Positions 39,267-49,315 of a stretch of 64,000 nt of DNA are shown piece by piece (position 1 is the first letter of the stretch; the number at the start of each line of letters is the position of its first letter). This DNA is from Setophaga petechia (lineage: Eukaryota > Chordata > Aves > Passeriformes > Parulidae), in contig JANCRA010000004.1 in NCBI GenBank assembly GCA_024362935.1, positions 26,775,121 through 26,839,120 on the forward strand. The letters are read 5' to 3'. The translations under genes and the position numbers were made by a program. The notes beneath the pieces were generated by a model that saw nothing but the letters and a program-made list of their open reading frames with translations, made no database searches and was not told the DNA's origin.

Positions 39267-42200
39267 GTAAATCAGGAGCAGTGGGAAGTTTACACCAGCC
39301 ATATTTAGAAACCTGGGCCACCAGCAGATGTGCACATGTGCCCTGCATTAGTGGTTCTCTGTCTGGGAAAAAGCTCCTTGCCTTGAGGCCTGAAAACACA
39401 AAGAAAATCAACCAAACAAAAATAAAATACATATAGAAGTCTTCAGAGGACTTAATAGAGAAAGGGATTTGGTGCTGTAGGAAGTTTTCAAAAGGAAATT
39501 AAATAGTTGGAGAAAAAAAGACTCTGCTAAAGTAACTGAGGTCTTTGTAAATGGAGAAAATTAATTACCTAGGCAGCAAGTAGTTCAGTTTAGTTTTCTT
39601 AAACCTCTGGGTGAGAGTTTGAGCTAATATTTTATTAGTAATACCTCAAATTTGATCCTTAGACTTTTAAATCTGGCATCTGAGTCACGACACAGGATTA
39701 TTATATCTGTGAAGGTGCAGCTAGTGTGTATGAACTGCAAATAGAGTTTCCAGCTGAGCACTGCTTTGTTCTCTAGCATGCTGTTCTCTATCTTTACACA
39801 TTTTGATATGTAAGGATGCAACACTCCACTCTTTTAATAAACTTAGGATTAACTTTCTTTTACACTCAAATCTCTTCCTTGCTTATTTAAGTAAGCCTTC
39901 CAGTGCCAGCTTGCAATAGCTGTTGAAGGGAGTCCTCCTCCTTTCCAATGTGCCGCAAGCCAAAGGAAGCTATCAACTTCATGTTTAGGTCAGGGTCCAC
40001 TCAGAAAACCACTTCCTCTTATCCTTGATGCGTTATGATGGTGCTTTTCATTGCTGTAACTGCAAGGCTGTTTTAACCTTTCATGCAGCAGCACTAGTTA
40101 CATGAAAACATCCATTTGTATGCTTCCCCAGAATTGAGATTGCAAGGCATGTAACCAATTAAAGAGAGACTAAGATCATGGTGAATTTCAGACACACAGC
40201 TCATCTTTCTCTTTCTCATTTCCATAGTACTCCATTTCTAGAGATTTCTTCCTTCGCCTGTGAACCACATCCTTCTGTTCTGCAACAGCATAATTCCTTT
40301 GACCTCAGCCTTATTGTAAAATAGAGTCCTATTTCATATTTCATAGTTTTCATGGAGAAGAACCTAAACAATAACATGCATTTAAATACCCCTCTTGGTT
40401 TATCTCTTCTCCTAGGTATGTGCTCATTATATACGTACTACAATGTCTGGCCATGTATATTGGCAGTAGATCATTAGGAAGTTCTAGTTATACTTGTATT
40501 CTGGCCTTCTTGACTGTCCCATGGTTGAGGCGCAATGCACCTTTGCCTAGAAACAGTCTGCCCTCCTGCATTTGTCATCTGAGCTCCCAAAAAATGTTTT
40601 TTAAAGATGGAAAAAGGCAAACAAAAACTGGTTCACCAATCTTTCAGGCCAAAGGTTGGGTCCTTGTTTTTCCTATTGCAGTGCCATCTTCAGTTTGCAT
40701 GGAGGGTGTGAGCATTACTGTAACATAAACATCCAGTGATAATAAGGACACAATGGGAGAATAGAAAACCAATCACACATAGTAAGTTTGTCCCTCCACA
40801 ACAAATATTCTTGAAACACCATGAGAAAGACATTTTCCCACTGAAAGATTCCACAGGAAATAAGAAAAACCATCAGTAGTTTGACGTGATGGTCTAACTG
40901 AACTCTTTTCTTTTTGTATGGGAGTTCAACAATTTAAACAATTTGGTTTGTTACTCTGCAACAGACGACACCAAGGACCTTTGTGACCAGCCCTCAGAGC
41001 AAATACTTGCAAATATTAAAGTGGCACAAGTGGTGTTACTTAAAGGAAGGCACTCAAAATAATCTCTTAAACCACCCAACATTCCAAACCCACAGTCCAG
41101 GGATTACCTTGAATTCACTGCAAATGTTTTTCTTTTCTTCTTTGTAGATTTCTGTCAACATTAAGAGATCTTACATCCATTCCCTCTAACTCCAGACTCT
41201 GATTGGCCTGGTGTGCACTGGCAATCAGACACAATATTGCAGATTTGCTCTCAGTCAATGAAATCTCAGGAGAGCAGACAGAGAAAGTAGAGTTTTATTT
41301 TCAGAATTGTGGAGCCCTTAGGCTTTGGCTACACTGCCCAGTGTCCTGTTGTAGTAATGGTAATTCCAGATAACAATAGTTACCCTAAAATGCTTGCAGC
41401 ACAGGCATCTATCCATTGACAGCTTCTGTGCAGCTAATGAAGGAACGCTGTAATTGGTTTTAGGGAAAAATAAAAAAATATAGGTGCACTGGAAAGAAGA
41501 CAGGTAGCTCCAGCACTTAGAAACCAGCATTGCTATAGATAAAGTGAAAAATACAGTCAAAATACAGACAACAGTTACAAAAGTGTTAAAGATCAGCAAG
41601 AAGCAATGAAAGCATAATTATATGTATCCATTGTTCATATTAGCTTCAAAAGACTTCAACTCTCTGCCTAAGAACCACTTACCCAAATTTAAAACTTACT
41701 TATTGCACACTCTTATTCTCTATACCTTTAAAGAACCTAGTTACAGGGAACATTTAACTTTTATGCAAACTGATGCTGGATTCTTCTTTAAATCTGTCCT
41801 TCCTATCAGTGGATGATCCATATTTCAGTAAAGGTATTAATTTTAACCTTTTGCTTCTGGCTAAAAACCTTTCTTTATCCTTGGCCTTTATTCAAAAAAA
41901 CTTGGGCACATTTGGGGAAAGCCACCTCCCATCTAAATGATGGCCTTCTGATTCAGAGGGAAACTGTGAAGCACAAAGGTCCCTGGGCAATATCTCTGGA
42001 AAACATTTGCATTAAAAATAACTCTTTGCCACCTTCTTTTTCAACTCAGTTGATTTCCACTGTGGTGTTAATGCCCTCAGTCACCCAAACATGAATTGGG
42101 ATCTGCTTGATACAGGCCCTGCAGCCTGGAGAAAAGAGCACAGGTGTGGCCTCTGGATGTAAATAATTGAAACAATGTAGCTCAAAGGATCAAGATTTGC

Positions 42201-45049
42201 AAATCATTTTTGCTCTTGGCAGAGAGTGCTCCAACACTCTGAGTGAGTTTTCTTTGGGTCCTCTGCCCCTGGCAATGAGGGCAGTGGGACATTATGCTTC
42301 TCCCCAGCAGAGACCTCAATGCCGTGGGTGGTGTGCATGAAGCTCAGTCCTGCAGTGAACTGCAGAAAGGCCTCGTGCAGAGGTCTCTGTGTGGCCTCTT
42401 ATGTGGGCTTAGTGTGATGTGTTAGCATTTATTCATCAAAGTATCAATACTCAAGGAAAGATGTTGATAGAAATAGCTTTGGTTAAAGGTAGCAGATGTC
42501 TTTAGCAAAGTTATTTATCATTTTAGAGTCCCACTGCTTCGTCAATAAGATTTTATTAACAAAACAAACCTTCAGCAATTACTGAAGACAAAAGCCAGCT
42601 CACACCCAAGTACCACAGCCAAAAGTGCCACCAGCAGTACAGTCACAAGTTCCTACATATGTATCATAATTTATGGCTATGTACAAAATACTTAACAAGA
42701 AAAGTGTTATATTGAAAACAAAGAGATGGATAGATGTAAGGAAGGATGAAAGTGTGGAGCCAGCAGTTAGACGAGCTGTTCCCTGACTCTTCTTATGCAG
42801 CAGAATATTCATACTTACACGATAATGGTAGGAGTAACATTGCCTTGGCTTGGATGCACACAGATTTTTGTGGCTGACTTACTTCACTGTCACCCAGTTA
42901 CAACTTCAGTAAAGCATTAAAGACAATGAGCTGAATTTTGAAAATAAGCATAAACAGTGTCGCAAACTAAAACCTCAGAAAACACTGCCAGAAAGGATGC
43001 GGTAAACATCTGTCAGCCTGCATCCTTTTAAAAAAATACCCAGGGGAAATACATTTCATTACTGACTATGCATAATTACCACAAGCTTAACCTTTTCATT
43101 GAATAATTGTGTATCCTTCATATTCCGAACCAGATGAATGGTTTGTGAGAGCTGTTAGGGAGATTAGACTGCTTGTAAATAATCCCGGCATCCATCAATT
43201 CTGTTCTCCTCTCTAGAAAAAAGAACTCCATCAATGAAGGAAGATCAGTCCAGAGGGACCAGTTTCAGAGCAGTGGTTTATGTAGTCACAGCTGTTCTGG
43301 GGATGTTGAATCACTCAAGAAAAAAATTAGCTGCTAATGACTAAGAGTTATGCCTTATATTTATTTCAGAATATTTTGGATCAACCTTGCCTTTTCCCTC
43401 TTCCAATATGACTCACTGCACTTTTTCTTTTTTATAAGAAAAAGCCATTAAAATCAGTAACTAAGCATTATTTTATGGACACTATTAAGTATACCTACAA
43501 GAAAGAATTAAAGTTGTTTGGATTTCTCTTAAACTTTATATAAGCTAAAAACTTCCTGTCTACACAAAGCATTACTATTTGAACTGCAATGTTCCCATAA
43601 TATACTTGACCTGAAACTATATACATATTCTCTCCATCTTGAGAGATGAGAGAACTTTACTTTGTCTTTGAAAACTGAATGAGGATATATGCCAAGAGGA
43701 CAGAAGTACATAAAACTATATGTTTGCAAATCTCAGAAGGGTAGCTCTGTCCTGGTAGCCTGTATTTGCTTTGCAACCAGCCCATTTCTAGAAATCTCTT
43801 GCTCCACTGCCAGATGAAGGGGTCTTCAGTGAGAAGCAGGAGAGGAAGCCACTGCCCAGCAGCACAACTAGAGCTTGTATTTTGTGTGATTTAGGTTAGG
43901 ATTTTCAATACCTCAGAGAAACATATTTTGTGCATTTTTAGACCAAGGGAAAAAAGAACTGGTATTTTGACCCAGCTAATATTTTATAATTAACTGATGT
44001 ACCTAATGTAGATGCATCTTCAACTGAGATTGTCCTACCATGACTGATAGAGAGAGAAGCTGTATAGGGAAGCTTGTTGACCAGGTCTTGGGACAGGACT
44101 GTGAATATAGGTCTGTCTGTGTGCATGTGCCCCTCCAAAAGGCTGCCCTCCCAGAACAAACACCTTAGCTAAGGGCCTACTGTGCTGGGGTACAAAGTCA
44201 GCAATGAGTTATCAGGGTCTTTCCTGACACAACAGGGCTAAGAATTATGTGAAGAGAAGTACTGGATTTATATTTATGTACTTGGCAGTTCCTAAGAATC
44301 TGCAGAAGGATGCAGATGTAGTTTACAGATCTATATTTATTCCTCTACAAGATGAAAATGCTGGGACCTCTTTTCATACCAGATGACCTTTACAGCCCTG
44401 CCATATGGCTGCAGATTGCATGAGCTCAAAGAGTCTTGAGATGAAAATTTGCCCAAATGACTCGATGAATATTGCAAGTAGCCAAAGCGTTTTACTTCAG
44501 TCTTGGTCTTAGAAACAGCAGCATGATGAAAGATGACCCTTGTTTCTCCAGTCAGACATTCTGGCCTAACCTATCTGAAGTTTCTTTGAAATCATGGCCA
44601 AAAGTACAAGATTTGATTCTTCACAAAATCAGCAATCAAAATCTAATCATTAGTTTGCATCTGTCTGTGCTATTCCCCATAAGCATTTGACTAACACATG
44701 ATTGCTCAAGGAGAATTAGAAGTGGCTTGATGCTGTGCCCAATCAGTTAGACAAAATACTACAACTAGAAGTAGGAACTAGATTAGATACGGTAGAAAGT
44801 TTCTATGGCTTTGCTTTTGCAAGATACTGCTAGAATGTGCTAGACAAATCCACTTATCAAGTGATATGTATGTAAAGTGACCATGAATAGTTATGCCACA
44901 GGACAATTGCTGCTTTATTACCTATTCATTATATTTTCAGAAAACCTCTTTGTACTTTCTACAAAATTGGTAGGAGGATAATAGATGTCCCGTGCTAACA
45001 ATTTAATTATGGTGTTTGGGGGTTTTGTTTGGTTGTTTGGCTTAGCTTG
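39267..45049. other. putative intron or intergenic sequence
   Basis: No gene is recognised. If the exon-like segments at 39.2 and 48.5 kb belong together, this is the left part of one intron of about 9 kb. A weaker exon-like stretch follows a pyrimidine-rich acceptor at 43217, but its only donor (GTG|GTTTAT) is poor, so it is not called. Nothing else is supported. Confidence 0.5.
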
Positions 45050-45620
45050 GTTTGGTTTCTGTTCTGCAAGAGCAATATGCCTCAATCTTTCTAAGTCTCA
45101 AAAGCTTCCCTTCTTGAAAAGCTGTCCACTGGACAGAGCAGAAACTTTCCTGGATAAAAACCCATCTATTTTTCCCTGCAATTCCTGCACCTGTGCACCT
45201 AGGATCAAGGTAGGTGGTCCATCCTACTTCCTCATATCCTCTCTATGGTCCGAAAGGTAAAGCCACAGGGCACCCTGTGGTGTGTCCTTCTACATTCTCT
45301 CTCTTGTACAAACGAGCACCTTCTGTCAGTTGTTGAAATATGGGCCTGTACAGGTGGGGAGCAGTACATATTCTCTCTGAATTGCCAGAACTCATGAGCC
45401 AGTTTACCTGTCAGTTTATCTATCAGTTTCCCCACAGCCGCAGTGATGGAGAAAGAATTGGTCTCCTCATATTCCCAGAATTGCCAGATCAATTGACTGC
45501 TGGTGGTGCATCACCTTTCCAAAAAATTGTTGCCAAGGGTCGGCACGTACTGCTGGCGCACTCTGTACAAATTTCCTCCACAAAGTTCATTGACAGAAAA
45601 GGTTGTCTGGATCCATAGGG
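45050..45620 (-). pseudogene. ERV gag-like remnant, distal part, heavily decayed
   Basis: Reading right to left, short blocks continue the gag-like similarity in changing frames, including an open stretch at 45492-45232. Multiple stops and frameshifts interrupt it. A T/G-rich tract at its left edge (45010-45060) marks the end of recognisable retroviral sequence. Similarity is weaker than in the adjacent block, and the left limit is approximate. Confidence 0.45.
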
Positions 45621-45783
45621 AGCTGCACATTTTCTGGGTCAAAATTTCATTTCTTCCTCACATTTAATTTCCCTGAGTTATTGAATATCTATCTTTATTG
45701 TAGTCCATTTGCCTGAGTTACATGGAACATCATCTTTATAGGAATACCTTTCCCTCACACTTGGTAAGAATCTCCTTCAGGAA

Positions 45784-46107
45784 CTAAGGGCTTGTGTCTT
45801 TTTTCCCTACTTTTTTGTCAATGCCTGATTCCTTAGCAAGTGATCCTAGCTGCCTGGCTTCCTTACCCTCTAGCTCACCATTACTGTCTCCATTGTCCCA
45901 GCACTGGGGTAGCCAGGCAGTAAAATGCTCACATGGATGATGGCTGAAATCTTTTCTTGGCTCCTGTAGCTCACTCAGAGGTAGGGGTTTAGATGTGGTT
46001 GTGCTCTTCTGTCTCCTCTTCCAGTTCCAGCGATAGCCTTGATGATGGCCCTGAAAATCACCCTTGTAATGGTTCTGCCTCTTCCTCTTCTTTGCTCTCC
46101 CTGTCAT
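45784..46107 (-). pseudogene. ERV gag-like fragment, best-preserved block
   Basis: This 107-codon open stretch on the minus strand carries the clearest retroviral signature of the window. A basic, lysine/arginine-rich start is followed by a segment containing RKDF and CWDNG-type motifs and then an acidic/glycine stretch. That order is typical of the gag-like protein of abundant bird ERVs. It ends at a stop after a lysine-rich tail and is in a different frame from the preceding fragment (46747-46148), so at least one frameshift separates them. It is non-functional as it stands. The resemblance is from family knowledge; I could not run an alignment. Confidence 0.75.
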
Positions 46108-46147
46108 ACTTGACTGTTTTTGCTAAAGCTTTTTTGCCAGGCAACTT

Positions 46148-46747
46148 TCATGTATTTTCTGTGTCTCTGCAGGCCCACACCGCCAGCAGAACTGGTTGGT
46201 TCGGTTTCAGCGGTTTTGGTGCCAGCTCCTGTCCAGTGTCTGTCACCGTGAGGGGACCAGCTGCAGGCCCTGCTGTCATCTCAGTGTCAGGTTCAGAGAC
46301 CCTCCTGAGGCCACTGAGCAGTGTTGAACATGGCTCAATAAGGCTGGCCAGGCCCCAAGACTTTGCAGTGATTTGGGTTCTCTCTGGAGCGCCAGCACTC
46401 TTTTTAAAGAAAGACCTTACTAGTTCTTCTGGTATTTGTTCAAGGGTGAGGTACAAACACATTGGAAGTGTCCACTGCCCCAAGTACTTGCTCAAACAAT
46501 CCCACTCTCTTTGCCACTTCAAACTATCCAACCTTTGTGCAGATCTCTGGGTAATATTCTGAATTACTTGTCTCACTTTAAACAAGACCTGGACTATATG
46601 CAATAACATGCAGGCTCCTAACAAAAGGACCAGGTTGGTTTCAAGGGTAGTCAAAGGATATTCAACATCTTTAAAATTCTCAACTACTGTAACCAGCCTG
46701 GAAGACAAGGAAAGAAAAAGTTTTTTCCTCTGAGAAGAAAAAACCAA
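46148..46747 (-). pseudogene. ERV leader/gag-like fragment
   Basis: This is an open stretch of 199 codons whose first codon is TTG, not ATG. It is cut off by a stop just before the next gag-like block. It includes a hydrophobic segment near residues 30-50 and, near its end, a proline-rich stretch (PLKPNQPV) of the kind seen in the N-terminal part of this bird ERV gag-like protein. The plus-strand frame at 45993-46562 is its shadow. Its frame differs from both flanking pieces. Confidence 0.6.
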
Positions 46748-46964
46748 ATATGCGGTTATTAATCCCTCTCACTAGATGACTCCCAAAATATAGAGCTGTC
46801 TGCAATACTGAATACAGACACCAGACTGGTGTTTGAGGAGAGACATTGTCACAGAATAAGCCCTGTGAAATACCACAGAGAACACAGACAGCAAGTAAGG
46901 TATTACCAGTATAAGGGAGACTAAATAAATATGAGAGAAAATGTGTTTGCATTGTAACTAACAT
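46680..46964 (-). pseudogene. ERV leader-region open frame, broken
   Basis: This 94-codon frame with an ATG lies about 125 bases inside the LTR edge. It contains hydrophobic segments and overlaps the start of the next fragment in another frame. Its position between LTR and gag makes it the 5' leader or the start of the gag-like frame, displaced by a frameshift. No independent function is suggested. Confidence 0.4.
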
Positions 46965-47218
46965 CTGCTAAACCAATACAATGGATGTTTGCAACAATTT
47001 TCTTTTAACATGCTCTGTTAAAAGAAGATGGTCAGATCTGTTGTTACCTCAACACTTTGTGTTCAATATTGTGCATCCAAAAGGATAGTTGTGGTTTAAT
47101 CCCAAATGGAAAAGAAAGCACCATGCAGCCACTCACTCAAACGCCCTCTCTACTCACCCCCGATGTGGTGGAAGGGAAGGAGAATAAAAGCAAAACTTAC
47201 AGAGTAATATAAGAACAG

Positions 47219-47224
47219 TTTAAT
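47219..47224 (-). terminator. LTR poly(A) signal (ATTAAA)
   Basis: ATTAAA on the minus strand within 'aatcattaaactgttc' lies downstream of the LTR TATA box, at the place expected for the R region of this LTR family. Confidence 0.45.
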
Positions 47225-47390
47225 GATTAAAAATAAAGTAAAATGCAATACCAATGGTAAATGATGATATTAGTGAAATAAAAAGGAAACAAGTGGTGCA
47301 AAATGCAATTGCTCACCACGAGCTGACCAATGCCAATTCCCCTGCCACCCTGAACTCAGATAGACCCTTCCCTTCCCTGTAAGTCTCCCC

Positions 47391-47400
47391 ATTTTATATA
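47391..47400 (-). promoter_or_regulatory. LTR TATA box
   Basis: TATATAAAAT on the minus strand lies about 265 bases inside the LTR start and about 170 bases before its ATTAAA signal, consistent with a U3 promoter. Whether it is still active is unknown. Confidence 0.5.
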
Positions 47401-47663
47401 TTGCCAGGATTTTCTGTGATGTGAAACATCCCTTTGGTCAGTTCAGGTCACCTGTCCCAGCCGTGCTCCCTCAAAGGCTTTTGCATCCCACCTCATTAGC
47501 AGATCATGAGAGAAGAAAAAAGTCCTTGACTCAGGATAAACACAACTTGGCAAAACCCAAAACATGAGAGTGTTATCAACATGGTTCCTGTTCTGAATAC
47601 AAAACACAGCAGTGTAACAGCTGCTGAGCAGAAATTAACTCCATCCTAGCTGAAAACAGGGCA

Positions 47664-48492
47664 ATGAGATAGGTGTGGCCTCATGCTAGTGCAAATATAT
47701 TCTAGAGATGTGCCCAGACATCATACTTCACTGCACTCCCAGGGCTGGAAGGCTTCAGTTGCATGTGTAGCTGCTTTAGATCACATTAACTGCAATTTTT
47801 CCCAGTGGAAATCCCAAAACAGAAGAAAGGAAGCCTCCTGGGGGTTTCATTTATGTGTGAGCCAGGCCAGCTTACAAGACTGTGAAAGGAAATTCTTCTC
47901 GCCATGACTCCATGAACAGAGCTATTGGGGTTTCCTGTTAAATGTTTGCTTTCTAGCCAGAAAGCACACTCCATGCAGTATTTATGCAATATTAGGAATT
48001 TGTACTCCTCTCAATACTCCTTCCACTATCTCCTGTCACTTGAAGACCTTTTGAGAGCTACTCCAAGCTGTCTGTGTCAGGAGTTGACTACAGGACAATG
48101 GGTGAGCCTGTAACAACAGCGGCTCATGCTGAAATCACATTCCTTAAATATTAATTTCAGACAGATTACCAGGAATCAAGATACTCAGTTTTAATTGCAT
48201 TCTGCCTGAAATTTATTACCAGCTGGCACCTCAGATTGTCTTTTTAAAGTCTGGCTCCAAAGTAATCATACTCTGCACAACCACTGCATGAGCAAAATTT
48301 ATTTCTCAAAAATATAACTAAGGTATTTCCCAACCTGAAAACTTGCATGTCAAAGAAACTGAAAAAATATGTTGCACTTTCTCCTCACAACCTCATGACT
48401 GCTGATTTTTATCTCCTTTTATGCTTTAAGCTGTTTAAAATTGGTGATCAAACAGCTCCCAATAAAGAAAATGAGCATGCATTCTTTTTCAG
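47664..48492. other. unique sequence between LTR and exon-like segment
   Basis: No gene is recognised. If the putative gene is real, this is the right end of its long intron. The 3' end supplies the acceptor tract (cattctttttcag). Confidence 0.45.
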
Positions 48493-48537
48493 ACAAGACT
48501 TCTTCCTGTGCCAAGGATAACAGCAATGAGCAACATG
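48493..48537 (+). CDS. candidate internal exon, 45 nt, phase 1-1
   Basis: The acceptor is cattctttttcag and the donor is CATG|GTAAAA. In phase 1 it reads (D)KTSSCAKDNSNEQH, a short polar segment with one cysteine. A second frame is also open, so the frame is set only by agreement with the neighbours. Both 39216-39266 upstream and 48916 downstream are phase 1, and the intron to the terminal segment would be 378 bases, which is plausible for a bird. The family is unrecognised. Confidence 0.25.
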
Positions 48538-48915
48538 GTAAAATTGCATGTCTACACAGGCTCCTCTCACAGGCTGCCTCTGTTCCAGTTGTAGGCAGAA
48601 TTAAAGAGATATTGGTACAAAGCAGGGAACCTGAAAGTGAGCCCTAACACAGATTTGCTTGGCTGATTGCCTTTTGCCTATCACACCCTTTACGTGGGGT
48701 TATGCTGTCAGATTTGATACCTGTTGGACTGTGAAGATGCCTCTGGCTCTCCCAGTGCAATGAGGCATGGAGGGCTGGGCCGGCAGCACCTTCAATCCTG
48801 ACTGTAGCCTCTCAAGGTGACCAAGAATGGTGCCCTAGTAACGTTGCTGGCATGCTATTCCACCCCAAAAATCTCAGGGTTATCCTTCAGCACTTCCCCT
48901 CCACAATCCCAACAG

Positions 48916-49073
48916 GATGCAATGAACCCAAGAAGCAAAAATCTTCCCTCTCCCACAGCAGTGTACAGTGCTCCCTGCAAGGGCACTGTGCCAAGCCACC
49001 AATTGTGCTGCTCTTAATCCTAGTTATTTTTGCAGCAATTCTTGTCATTGTTAAATATGTATTAGGTGTTTAA
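48916..49073 (+). CDS. candidate terminal exon of a small membrane protein
   Basis: The acceptor lies in a pyrimidine-rich stretch (cccctccacaatcccaacag), and splicing there gives phase 1, the phase left by 48537. The open frame is about 52 codons. It begins with a basic polar stretch (CNEPKKQKSS), then a cysteine pair (QCSLQGHC), then a strongly hydrophobic segment (IVLLLILVIFAAILVIVKYV), and ends three residues later at TAA. A membrane helix followed by a very short tail fits a tail-anchored or single-pass type I protein. Two AATAAA signals follow within 250 bases. The frame also stays open upstream of the acceptor to an ATG at 48852, so an intronless start is an alternative. I do not recognise the family. 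A chance hydrophobic frame remains possible. Confidence 0.3.
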
Positions 49074-49218
49074 CCTGGATTGTGGTAGTTTGATGTTGTT
49101 TGTTCAAAAGCTGTACTATGAGAGCTGAGGTAAATCAATTTTTTGCATCACATTGTAATGAAAACTTCTGCCATACCATCTCAGATACCTTGCATACTAA
49201 CAAACTGGCAATTTTTAA

Positions 49219-49224
49219 AATAAA
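49219..49224 (+). terminator. poly(A) signal AATAAA
   Basis: AATAAA lies about 146 bases after the stop at 49071-49073. A T/G-rich element (ctgtgcttttatttt) follows 25-40 bases later, as expected for a cleavage site near 49240. Confidence 0.35.
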
Positions 49225-49309
49225 ACTAAAAAGACCCAGTGGAACTGCCTGTGCTTTTATTTTAGACACAATAGGAACCTAACCCTCATGTAGGAAATCA
49301 CAAAGAGAA

Positions 49310-49315
49310 AATAAA
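49310..49315 (+). terminator. second poly(A) signal AATAAA
   Basis: AATAAA followed by 'atgtgtcac' provides an alternative distal site for the same putative transcript. On its own the hexamer is not evidence of a gene. Confidence 0.25.

Larger units (their letters stand above)
45050..47663 (-). mobile_element. degraded endogenous retrovirus, 5' LTR plus gag remnant
   Basis: On the minus strand the order is LTR (47663-47090), a leader, gag-like coding remnants (46964-45784) and a more decayed gag-like stretch (45620-45050). The sequence then stops without a recognisable pol, env or second LTR. The gag-like part resembles a family common in bird, especially passerine, ERVs. Frames change and stops interrupt throughout, so the copy cannot encode a working protein. 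It lies antisense to the putative gene that ends at 49.07 kb, within its last long intron, which is the orientation usually tolerated in introns. The exact insertion ends and target-site duplication were not resolved. Confidence 0.75.
47090..47663 (-). repeat. LTR of the ERV remnant (about 570 bp)
   Basis: The reverse complement begins near TGCCCTGTTTTC and continues 'aggatggagttaattt', a hallmark start of a widespread bird ERV LTR. It ends near 'gattaaaccaca'. Internal landmarks in the right order are 'aaagggatgtttcacat' in U3, a TATA box (TATATAAAAT, complement of 47391-47400) and an ATTAAA poly(A) signal (complement of 47219-47224). A full-length LTR followed by gag makes this the 5' LTR. 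No matching second LTR is seen to the left. The primer-binding site just beyond 47090 is too decayed for me to assign a tRNA. Confidence 0.75.

Noticed and set aside
43218..43277. Exon-like stretch after a pyrimidine-rich acceptor, with two open frames
   Set aside because: The only nearby donor (GTG followed by GTTTAT) is weak, and the phase relation to neighbouring candidates is ambiguous.
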